Positions 26,129 to 34,162 of a stretch of 64,000 nt of DNA are shown piece by piece (the stretch's first letter is position 1; each line of letters starts with the position of its first letter). The notes below the pieces were generated by a model. The model was not told the origin of the DNA. It did not search any database and saw only the letters and a list, made by a program, of their open reading frames with translations. Source of the DNA: Fischerella sp. PCC 9605. GTDB taxonomy: Bacteria; Cyanobacteriota; Cyanobacteriia; Cyanobacteriales; Nostocaceae. The position numbers and the translations under genes were made by a program. The stretch lies in NCBI RefSeq assembly GCF_000517105.1, contig NZ_KI912149.1, positions 1,079,946 to 1,143,945 of the forward strand, in the 5' to 3' direction.

Positions 26129-27616
26129 ATGCTAAATAAAATTCCAGGCAAATCACCTCTAAAGGTTAATCAAATTGTACCTATAGGTTTTGGAATTGTG
26201 ATTGTTTTGGCAGGAGTTGCTACAGCTTTTTCTGAATTTGCTAAGGTGAAATTGGCAGAAAATCAGCGATGGATCAATCACACATTTGAAGTACAAGCAA
26301 AACTAAAGCAGTTAGAAAAAGATTTAGTTGATGCCGAAAATGGACAACGAGGTTTTCTGGTGACAGGTAAAGAAAACTACTTGGAACCATATACTAGTGG
26401 ACGCAAAAATTTTCAAGAGCACAGCCAAGATTTGAAGCAGTTAGTCAGCGATAATCAAACTCAGCTTGATCGAACTCAAAAAATAGTAGAAATAGCTCAG
26501 CAAAAATTCGCGGAATTGGAACAAACTATTGCGATTAAAAAAGCTGGTAAATATCAAGAAGTGGTTAACTTGATACTTTCCAATAAAGGCAAGCAGATTA
26601 TGGATGAAATTAGAAATCAGCTTGCCCAAATGAGTACGGAACAGCAGAAACTGCTAGATCAAAGAAAACAAGCATCAGATCAACTTCAGCAATTGTCATC
26701 TGTGATTGCTTGGAGTGGATGGCTTGTTTGCTTAGGAGTCGGAATTTACATCTCCTATTATGTTGCTGCTTATATTCTTAACTTCATTGTGCAGCCTATT
26801 ACTAATGCAGCCCAAGCAGTTGCTTCTTCTTCTGCAAATATTACTGAAACAGTTTCTGAGCAAGAACGCATCATCTTGCAGCAGTCTGCCTCAGTAAATG
26901 AAACTACCACGACTATCGAAGAACTGGGGGTTTCTGCACTTCAATCTGCTGGACAAGCCGAAACCTCCGCCGGCGAAGCAAAGCAAGCCTTAGTTCTCGC
27001 TGAGGGAGGAACTAAGACAGTGGGTCTGACAATTGAAGGTATCTCGGATCTGAAAGAGCAAGTGACAGCGATCGCCAACCAGATTGTCCGCCTCAGCGAA
27101 CAGACCGCCCAAATTTCCATAGTTTCTGACTTGGTAGCAGATTTGGCAAACCAAACAAACATGCTAGCCCTGAATGCAGGCGTAGAAGCAGCGCGGGCGG
27201 GAGAACAGGGTAAAGGCTTTGCCGTGGTAGCTAGTGAAATTCGCAAACTCGCCGATCAAAGTCGGAAGTCTGCTGACCGGATTAACAGCTTGGTTAACGA
27301 AGTGCAAACTGCGATTAACTCTACCGTGATGGTAACTGATGAAGGTACAAAAAAAGCTACGCAGGGAATCAGGCTAGTTTCAGAAACTGGTGATGTGTTT
27401 ACAAGCATTGCTGGTGCCCTCAACAGTGTATTCCTCAACAGCCAACAAATTGCCCAGAGTGCCAAACACCAAGCTGTTGCCGTCCAGCAAGTCGTCTCAG
27501 CCATGAATGCCATCAATCTAGGGGCAAAAGAAACAGCAGCTAGTATCATCCAGGTTAGAGAAGTTACCTACGAACTCAACAAAGCCGCTCAAAATCTTCA
27601 AGCTGTAGCCGAGTAA
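26129..27616 (+). CDS. Methyl-accepting chemotaxis protein with CHASE3 sensor domain
   Basis: A 495-residue receptor. Membrane segment 1 lies at about 15-36 ([16 protein letters not shown]), then a helical periplasmic CHASE3 domain with [19 protein letters not shown], then membrane segment 2 at about 190-215. The cytoplasmic signalling hairpin includes the kinase-contact tip [19 protein letters not shown] and [12 protein letters not shown]. No convincing HAMP domain precedes it. GGAAGAAA lies before the ATG at 26129. No GAF or phytochrome domain is present, so it is not a PixJ-type photoreceptor. Confidence 0.92.
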   Translation: MLNKIPGKSPLKVNQIVPIGFGIVIVLAGVATAFSEFAKVKLAENQRWINHTFEVQAKLKQLEKDLVDAENGQRGFLVTGKENYLEPYTSGRKNFQEHSQDLKQLVSDNQTQLDRTQKIVEIAQQKFAELEQTIAIKKAGKYQEVVNLILSNKGKQIMDEIRNQLAQMSTEQQKLLDQRKQASDQLQQLSSVIAWSGWLVCLGVGIYISYYVAAYILNFIVQPITNAAQAVASSSANITETVSEQERIILQQSASVNETTTTIEELGVSALQSAGQAETSAGEAKQALVLAEGGTKTVGLTIEGISDLKEQVTAIANQIVRLSEQTAQISIVSDLVADLANQTNMLALNAGVEAARAGEQGKGFAVVASEIRKLADQSRKSADRINSLVNEVQTAINSTVMVTDEGTKKATQGIRLVSETGDVFTSIAGALNSVFLNSQQIAQSAKHQAVAVQQVVSAMNAINLGAKETAASIIQVREVTYELNKAAQNLQAVAE

Positions 27617-27666
27617 AGCAAAATACCCATTTGTCTTTGCCAATTGTTAACAACAGTCTCAAAGCC

Positions 27667-29967
27667 ATGATTATAGAAGATGAAGAACTGCGATCGCTTT
27701 ACAAAGCAGCTAGTGCAGAACACATTCAAAAAATAGAAGCTGGGTTGCTTCATCTCGAAAAGTATCCTCACGACTTTGCCAAACTTGAGGCATTACTACG
27801 AGAAACCCATTCTCTTAAAGGAGATTCCCGGATGTTGGGAGTAAAAGATGTAGAAACTCTCACTCATCAAATGGAAGAAATTCTCGCCAGCGTGAAGCGG
27901 AATGAGCGAATTTTCACCCCCGAACTGTTTGACAGCCTCTATCAGGCACTGGATGCTGTTCGTAAAATTGCCCAAGAAGCCGTCACCGGACAACCAGCAG
28001 GAGTTAGCGTCTTTCATGTGTTAGCTCAACTAATGATGGTTAGCTCAACTGATGATACATGGTCAGAAATTCTGGAAACTGCTGCTGAATCCGAAGTTTC
28101 TGTTTTTTCCCAACCGATTGTGGAGCAATCCTTAGTCTTTAACGATACAGTCCACCTTAACGGTTCCCATGAGCCAGCAGACGCTGTGACTGAGATCGAT
28201 GACTACCAAATTGACACCATCCGTGTTGAATCGCAAAGGCTTGATAAGCTATTCACTCAAGTGGGTGAATTGGTGGCTAGTAAAGGTCAGATTGCCAATC
28301 AAAAGGATGAAATCGACCAAATTATTGCCCTGTGGGAAGAGTGGAACCGGGAAGTCTCTGCTAGCCGTCAGATATTTACAAACCTAGAGCGACACTGGTC
28401 AGCCAATGAAATCCAACCTCTGAAAAATTTCTATCGCCAAGTTGAAAACCGCCTTAAAGATCTGGGAGTGCACCTGAATCAACTCCGGAATAAAACCAAT
28501 GAGTGCACTACTAGACTTGAAATTGTAGCTAATGAACTCGAATCAGGAGTTACCTCCCTGCGATTGCTACCATTGTCTACAATTTTCAATCTCTTTCCCC
28601 GCACGGTGCGCGATTTAGCCAAGCAGCAAGGCAAAGAAGTAAATTTGCAAATCGAAGGTGGAGAGACTAGCGTAGACAAGCGGATTTTAGAAGAGATGAA
28701 AGATCCGCTGATGCACATCCTCAGCAATGCCATAGATCACGGCGTGGAAACACCCGAGGAACGTCAACAACTTGGTAAGTCTCCGACGGCGACGATTAGC
28801 TTGCGGGGTTATCAAACTGGCAACACAATTACTATCGAAGTTTCAGACGATGGTCGCGGTTTAGATATCGAAGCGATTAAACGATCGGCACTGCGTCGTG
28901 GTATTCGCTCGCAAGCAGAACTGTTACGAATGTCCACAGCGGAAATTCAAACATTGATATTTGCGCCTGGCTTCTCCACTCGTAAAGCAGTCACTGAGAT
29001 TTCTGGTAGAGGAGTTGGTCTGGATGTTGTACGTGCCAATGTCGAGCGCTTGAAGGGAACTATCCAAGTGGAATTTACACCTGGCCAGGGGTGTTTGTTT
29101 CGCATTACAGTAAATAACATTCTGGCAACCACCCAAGTCTTGATTGTCCAAGTCAACGAACATCCCTATGCTATTCCTATAGGTTTTGTGGAAACAATGC
29201 TTTTAGTATCCCCGCAGGAAATTTTTACGGATGAAGGCAGTCAAACGTTTTCATTTCAAGGACAGTCTGTCTCGGTTGTGTGGTTGGCAGATTTATTAGG
29301 CTTACCTGTGAAAGTACCTACATCAACCCAAGCTTTAAATACTGCGGCGAAAACTATTCCCTGCATGATTTTACAGATTGGCTCTGAGCGTTTGGGACTG
29401 CTGGTAAACACTGTATTAGAGCAACAAGACATTGTTGTGAAGCCGCAGAGTAAGTTACTCAAACGAATTCGCAATGTATCGGGTGCTACTATCCTCGGCA
29501 CTGGAAAAGTTTGCACGGTGCTCAATCCACCAGATTTGTTTAAATCGGCCAAGAAAACAGTTGTATCGATTACGGTTCGGGAATTAACAGAAAAAGCACA
29601 ACTCAAACAGAAGATTCTTCTGATCGAAGATTCCATTCCCATTCGTACCCAAATGCGGCGGATTCTGGAGAGTGCTGGTTACGAAGTCACAGCAGCTGTA
29701 GACGGTCAAGACGGTTTGGACAAGCTGAAGGCAGATAAATTCGATGCGATTGTCTCGGATATACAAATGCCAAATCTGGATGGACTAAAATTTACTGCCA
29801 AAATCCGCCAGATACCAGAATACAGAAAATTACCTGTCATTTTGGTGACAACTCTGGCTTCAGAAGAAGATAAACGCCTGGGTGCAGAAGCCGGTGCAGA
29901 CGCTTACATTACCAAGAGTGATTTTGAACAGGGAGTTTTATTAGATACATTGAGGAGATTAATGTAA
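27667..29967 (+). CDS. Hybrid CheA histidine kinase with C-terminal receiver
   Basis: Kinase of the chemosensory system. Domains in order: Hpt (phospho-His48 in R-E-T-H-S-L-K-G-D), a linker and dimerisation helices, HATPase (N-box H-I-L-S-N-A-I-D-H-G-V-E, G1 D-D-G-R-G-L, then G-R-G-V-G-L-D-V-V), a CheW-like domain, and a REC domain over the last ~125 residues (Asp in I-V-S-D-I-Q-M-P-N). I chose the ATG at 27667; an in-frame TTG at 27631 would add 12 residues. Neither has a strong ribosome site. The gene begins 50 bases after the receptor stop and ends next to the CheB ATG, so cotranscription is very likely. Confidence 0.92.
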   Translation: MIIEDEELRSLYKAASAEHIQKIEAGLLHLEKYPHDFAKLEALLRETHSLKGDSRMLGVKDVETLTHQMEEILASVKRNERIFTPELFDSLYQALDAVRKIAQEAVTGQPAGVSVFHVLAQLMMVSSTDDTWSEILETAAESEVSVFSQPIVEQSLVFNDTVHLNGSHEPADAVTEIDDYQIDTIRVESQRLDKLFTQVGELVASKGQIANQKDEIDQIIALWEEWNREVSASRQIFTNLERHWSANEIQPLKNFYRQVENRLKDLGVHLNQLRNKTNECTTRLEIVANELESGVTSLRLLPLSTIFNLFPRTVRDLAKQQGKEVNLQIEGGETSVDKRILEEMKDPLMHILSNAIDHGVETPEERQQLGKSPTATISLRGYQTGNTITIEVSDDGRGLDIEAIKRSALRRGIRSQAELLRMSTAEIQTLIFAPGFSTRKAVTEISGRGVGLDVVRANVERLKGTIQVEFTPGQGCLFRITVNNILATTQVLIVQVNEHPYAIPIGFVETMLLVSPQEIFTDEGSQTFSFQGQSVSVVWLADLLGLPVKVPTSTQALNTAAKTIPCMILQIGSERLGLLVNTVLEQQDIVVKPQSKLLKRIRNVSGATILGTGKVCTVLNPPDLFKSAKKTVVSITVRELTEKAQLKQKILLIEDSIPIRTQMRRILESAGYEVTAAVDGQDGLDKLKADKFDAIVSDIQMPNLDGLKFTAKIRQIPEYRKLPVILVTTLASEEDKRLGAEAGADAYITKSDFEQGVLLDTLRRLM

Positions 29968-31047
29968 ATGCAGTTCTCCAAAAAGAAAGTGGTTTTAATT
30001 GAGGATTCTCCTGTTGCTTTGGAAATTTTACAAAGATTATTAAATTCTTCACCAGACGTTGATGTGGTCGGTACGGCACGTGATGGCGTAGAAGGTCTAG
30101 AGGTGATTTCTCAGACCAATCCGGATGTGATTTGTACAGACTTACTTATGGATAATATGGATGGTCTGGAGTTGACCAAACGCATCATGGCTGAAGACCC
30201 CCGACCAATTTTGGTGATCAGTAATTTTGTCCAAAAAACAGATATAGACAATGTCTTTCGGCTCCTGCAAGCTGGAGCAGCAGATGTTTTCCCCAAACCA
30301 TCCACCGATTCACCCACCGACTACGAAAAACTCAAGGCTGCCCTCATTGCCAAGATCAAAGTCCTTTCTAGTATGAAAGTCGCTCTCAGACGGCAACAAC
30401 AGTTAATGACCGCTCCTGTAGAACTGTCAACTTCTGGATCTATCCTCAGAAGCGAATCATTAATTACCAATGTTGGCTCTCGCATCAAGATCATCTGTAT
30501 AGGAGCTTCCACAGGAGGTCTGCAAACTATCCAGAAGATTCTCAGTCAATTGCCTAGTAATTTTCCCTTGCCTGTGATCTGTACGCTGCATCTGAGTGAA
30601 GGTATTTTATCAGGGCTGGTAAACTGGCTGTCTTCTGAGTGTCAGTTGCGGGTCAAAATTGCCCAAGTAGGAGAGTATCCTTTACCAGGAACAATTTATT
30701 TTGCTCCAGAAAAGCATCATTTGGAATTAGACTTTCTGGGCAAGTTCGCTTACGTAAAGGCTTTACCGGGAGAGAAGCATTGTCCCTCTATTACAATCAC
30801 CTTTAAATCTATCGCCAACTTCTACAGCAGGGCAACTGTAGGAGTTTTATTAAGCGGACTTGGTAGTGACGGTGCAGAAGGCTTACAGATGATTTCTCAA
30901 GTCGGAGGTATGACGATCGCTCAAAATGAGAAAAGTGGTGCAATATTTGGCATGGTTAAAGAAGCGATCGCCCTAGGTGCGGCTCAAAATTTACTTGAGG
31001 TTGAAGAAATCGCCCCCTTCTTGCTAAAGACCATATCCGGTCAGTAG
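29968..31047 (+). CDS. cheB: CheB-type receptor methylesterase
   Basis: Removes methyl groups from receptor glutamates and is activated by phosphorylation from CheA. The receiver domain holds Asp58 (I-C-T-D-L-L-M). The esterase domain has Ser181 in I-G-A-S-T-G-G, a His at 208 in C-T-L-H-L-S-E-G (usually Q-H-M-P) and an Asp in G-L-G-S-D-G-A-E-G. The esterase triad is therefore complete, but the surroundings of the His are unusual. The ATG follows directly on the CheA stop codon. No cheR methyltransferase gene occurs in the window. Confidence 0.9.
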   Translation: MQFSKKKVVLIEDSPVALEILQRLLNSSPDVDVVGTARDGVEGLEVISQTNPDVICTDLLMDNMDGLELTKRIMAEDPRPILVISNFVQKTDIDNVFRLLQAGAADVFPKPSTDSPTDYEKLKAALIAKIKVLSSMKVALRRQQQLMTAPVELSTSGSILRSESLITNVGSRIKIICIGASTGGLQTIQKILSQLPSNFPLPVICTLHLSEGILSGLVNWLSSECQLRVKIAQVGEYPLPGTIYFAPEKHHLELDFLGKFAYVKALPGEKHCPSITITFKSIANFYSRATVGVLLSGLGSDGAEGLQMISQVGGMTIAQNEKSGAIFGMVKEAIALGAAQNLLEVEEIAPFLLKTISGQ

Positions 31048-31221
31048 TGTAACTTGATTGGCTTTGTACCTCACGACACAAATAATCAAATCATCTGAGT
31101 AATACCATTTCACGAAAGTCCTAATATGATTATTTCCTCTTCCCTTGTCTCCCTTGTCTGACTGCTTGACCTAATGTATCAAAAAGAAAGAATGCAACAC
31201 GTAGGTATAACCCCTCCCTAC

Positions 31222-31361
31222 CCCAGTCAAGGCGTGAGTCTGAGAAATGAATTTTTCTTGGTGTCTTAGTGTCTTGGTGTTTCAATCATTCTTTTTTCAC
31301 CACCAAGACACTAAGACACAAAGAGGAAAATAGTCTTCTCTACTAAGATAATGGTTCGTTA
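31222..31361. repeat. Dispersed element, shorter and partly decayed copy
   Basis: Starts CCCAGTCAAGGCG and includes inverted arms TTGGTGTCTTAGTGTCTTGG and CACCAAGACACTAAGACACA. The right part GACACAAAGAGGAAAATAG matches 54070-54090. The element at 53896-54134 shares both ends of this sequence and carries an extra internal insertion. The right terminal repeat cannot be recognised here. Confidence 0.75.
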
Positions 31362-31486
31362 AGTAATTACCATTGCCTTTATGAAGATAAGTAACGCTAT
31401 TTTAAGTTTTACCAGCTTTTTATTGATAAAAATATTGGTTTTGATATTGTAAATAGAATCCTTAAAAATTATAGGGATTCTAAAAA

Positions 31487-31591
31487 ATGAACGATTCAAA
31501 AAATCTTAACCAACTGAATCAATCTCTTGTCATGGGTGCGCTGGTAATGCTAACTAGTGCTAGCATCATCACGATAATGAGTTTATTCTAA
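31487..31591 (+). CDS. 34-residue single-pass membrane protein
   Basis: Short gene with ATG at 31487, a polar Asn/Gln-rich N-terminus (N-D-S-K-N-L-N-Q-L-N-Q-S) and one hydrophobic helix (V-M-G-A-L-V-M-L-T-S-A-S-I-I-T-I-M-S-L-F) running to the stop. A strong hairpin terminator follows 33 bases later. The size and layout resemble small thylakoid or stress membrane proteins, but I do not recognise the family. AGGGATT upstream is a weak ribosome site. Confidence 0.55.
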   Translation: MNDSKNLNQLNQSLVMGALVMLTSASIITIMSLF

Positions 31592-31624
31592 GGCTACGAT
31601 TAAAACTTTAGTAAAAAAACTTTA

Positions 31625-31656
31625 CAAAACCCCGCTTTCAAATTAGTGGGGTTTTG
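31625..31656. terminator. Bidirectional rho-independent terminator
   Basis: CAAAACCCC and GGGGTTTTG form a 9-bp stem around a 14-base loop. T-rich DNA follows on the right and A-rich DNA precedes on the left, so it can serve both the small gene at 31487 and the ExoD-like gene on the opposite strand. Confidence 0.88.
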
Positions 31657-31666
31657 ACATTTTTTA

Positions 31667-32290
31667 TTAACGACCTAACAAAGTCTTAATGTAATCAAGA
31701 AGACTGGAACCACCCCAAATTAATCCAATTAGTATTGAAGTAGTCAGAATACCTCCCATCAGACAAAGAACTAATCCCCCCAGACTAATTGCACCATCAT
31801 CTTCTAGCAAACCAAAGCCAGTGACAAAAATTCCCATTGCTGGTAGGGTGTTAGTTCCCGGAATGGGAATCATCATCGAAATTCCCATCAGAGCGATCGT
31901 ACAGCCGATCGTGACTCTACCGGCTAAAGTAGTGCAGATATGAATCAGACGAGGACGAGCGATCGCTTCAATTCTTTGCAACCAAGGAATACCTGCCTTC
32001 AAAAACCCTTGGACTGTTTCCAGTTTGATCGAATGATTTACCATCCGTTGCGGTAACCAGGGGGTTTTGGAACCCACAATTAGTTGTATCGCAAGTAAAA
32101 AAATCAGAATACCAAAAGGAGTGGAGTAACCAGGTGCTGGTACTGGTAAAGCTGAAGGTAAAGACAGAACCACGAACAAAAACCCAAAAATTCGCTCTTT
32201 TGCTAGTAGGAGAATATCTGCCAACCTCACCTGAGATGGTTGTTCTACCTCAAAAAAAAAGCGTTGTAATTCACTGGAAAGTCTAGCCAT
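31667..32290 (-). CDS. Exopolysaccharide synthesis ExoD-family membrane protein
   Basis: A 207-residue integral membrane protein with four or more hydrophobic helices. The family signature is F-G-F-L-F-V-V-L-S-L-P-S-A-L-P-V-P-A-P-G-Y, followed by T-P-F-G-I-L-I-F-L-L-A-I-Q and a later G-I-S-M-M-I-P-I-P-G-T-N-T-L-P-A. ExoD was linked to exopolysaccharide production and alkali tolerance in Rhizobium; its biochemical role is unresolved. Length is normal. It ends just inside the shared terminator. Confidence 0.88.
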   Translation of the reverse strand: MARLSSELQRFFFEVEQPSQVRLADILLLAKERIFGFLFVVLSLPSALPVPAPGYSTPFGILIFLLAIQLIVGSKTPWLPQRMVNHSIKLETVQGFLKAGIPWLQRIEAIARPRLIHICTTLAGRVTIGCTIALMGISMMIPIPGTNTLPAMGIFVTGFGLLEDDGAISLGGLVLCLMGGILTTSILIGLIWGGSSLLDYIKTLLGR

Positions 32291-32341
32291 ACGATCTCAA
32301 GGATTTTTATAACTCACTCAAAGACACCACAGACTGCAACA

Positions 32342-33544
32342 CTACTGATTTAAAGAATTAAGCAATAGTCGTTTAATAAAAGCAATCAGCCAATATCTAC
32401 TAACTTGTAGACGATGATTCATAGTTGGTAGGCGGAGAATATAAATCCATCGTCTAATTATGAAGGCAATAGGGCCTTTTATACAAATACCAAAGCTGAA
32501 TACAACTCCTGTATTTATCCCTAATGTCAGCATTTCGCCAAAGTGACGATAGCGGAAGGCAATTAATGGGCGTTCACTTAGAGAAGCCCAAAGGTTTCGG
32601 GCTGTTGTCTTTGCTTGCTGAAAAGCCGCTTGAGCAGTTGCTGGTACTTGTTTTCCCTCGCAATTGTTTACAGCTGCGATGTCTCCGACTGCAAAGACTT
32701 CCGGATAATCAAGCAACTGTAGTGTAGGGCGTGTAAGCAATTGCCCTCTGGTGTTTTGCTGACAATCTAGATTGTCTAACCATTCCCAGTTTTGCGTTCC
32801 AATTGTCCAAATGAGTAGATCTATGAAGCGGGTGTAAGTCTGCTGTTGGCAAACCAGAGTAATTCGATTGCCATCTATAATTTGGATGTGGGTGTTCAAA
32901 TTTACTTCTACTCCAGAAACTGCTAGCGCTCGAAGAGCTGCTTTCTGACAGGGAAACGAAAAGTCTCGCAAAATTCTCCGACGTCGATCAATTAGGTATA
33001 CTTGACCCCGCTTTTGTAGATGGTTAGCTAGTTTACAAGCCAACTCTACACCACTGGCTCCAGCTCCAATCACTGCTACTCGGATATATTTGTCAGAGTC
33101 AGTTTCTAGGACTTGCAAGCGTTGCATCAAACGCTCGGCATCATCCAAAGTACGAAAGTTATAAGTAATATTAGTTACTTCATTTAGAGTACGTGTCTTT
33201 TGACCTACTGCCAAGACGAGGCGATTGTAGGCAATTACTTTTTGCGATCACAACTCAACCAAACGCTTTTTTAAATCAACTCCTTCCACTGTGTCTTGGT
33301 AAAACTGTATGCCTGTGTTTACTAATAACTTCTCAAAAGTGGGGGCAATTTCCCAAGATTGTACTTCCTTTGTTAATAGTTCATATAACAATGGTGTAAA
33401 TAAAAAATGTTCTTTTTGATCAATTAGAATAATGCGAGGACGAATAGCCTGTATTAACCGGGAGTAACGACTCAGATATAAAGCTGTGTAAAGACCACCA
33501 AAGCCCCCACCAATAATACAAATTTGAGTCTGTTGTTTGAGCAT
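32342..33544 (-). pseudogene. Type II NADH dehydrogenase-like flavoprotein split by an in-frame TGA
   Basis: A pyridine nucleotide-disulfide oxidoreductase of the NDH-2 type. The N-terminal FAD motif is I-C-I-I-G-G-G-F-G-G-L-Y; the NAD(P) motif V-A-V-I-G-A-G-A-S-G-V-E-L-A is in the second half; V-F-A-V-G-D-I-A-A-V marks the second FAD site. A TGA at 33246-33248 lies between K-R-L-V-E-L and S-Q-K-V-I-A-Y-N-R-L-V-L-A-V-G. The frame does not shift: removing the single stop gives a full-length ~400-residue enzyme. A CGA-to-TGA change would be enough. Either the gene is freshly inactivated or the base is a sequencing error. Confidence 0.85.
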
Positions 33545-33745
33545 TAAAACTATATTTAAATAGATTTTTATAACTAATGGCTAGTTATATAATTCCCACA
33601 GATTTTGCTCAAATAACAGTTATATAGCAATCCTATTTACAATTGATTAAAAAACATAATGTTGCGCCTGATGTAAATTAAAACAACAGGCAAAAATCAA
33701 ATTTTGGAAACCGACCACAGATAAATACAAATACACACCGATAAT

Positions 33746-34087
33746 TTACTCGGATTTAGCTGTATCCGGTTGAAAATAAAGTGAATTTTGATACAAGACT
33801 TGTTCTTGATGAGTTTCTAAGGTGCAATCAGACAAAGGGTAAGCGACACAAGTAATAGTGTAACCAGCTGCTATTTCATGCGATCGCAGAAACTTTTGTT
33901 CGCTTTGGTCTACTTCTCCACTGACGATTTTAGCAACGCAGGCTGAACATTCTCCTTGTTTGCACCCAAATGGTAAGCGGATACCTGCTTCTTCTGCCAT
34001 GTCAAGAATGTATTGATCGTCTGGTACGTCGATGGTGCGATCTAAGCCAATTGCAGGATTGATCAGTCGAACTTGGTAAACTGCCAT
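33746..34087 (-). CDS. Plant-type [2Fe-2S] ferredoxin with C-terminal extension
   Basis: A soluble electron carrier. Cluster ligands Cys42, Cys47, Cys50 and Cys80 follow the C-x4-C-x2-C-x29-C rule. The loop reads P-F-G-C-K-Q-G-E-C-S-A-C-V-A-K, unlike the C-R-A-G-A-C-S-T-C of the main photosynthetic ferredoxin. It has about 15 extra residues at the end (Y-Q-N-S-L-Y-F-Q-P-D), giving 113 in total. It is probably a minor isoform with a specific partner. It lies between the NDH-2-like pseudogene and the PgpH-type gene, all on the minus strand. Confidence 0.9.
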   Translation of the reverse strand: MAVYQVRLINPAIGLDRTIDVPDDQYILDMAEEAGIRLPFGCKQGECSACVAKIVSGEVDQSEQKFLRSHEIAAGYTITCVAYPLSDCTLETHQEQVLYQNSLYFQPDTAKSE

Positions 34088-34162
34088 TTGCTTTTCTAAT
34101 TTGAGAGTCTATGTGTTATTTTCTACCGTGTGTGGACTTTTAACCAAAAGGTTCGTGACTCT

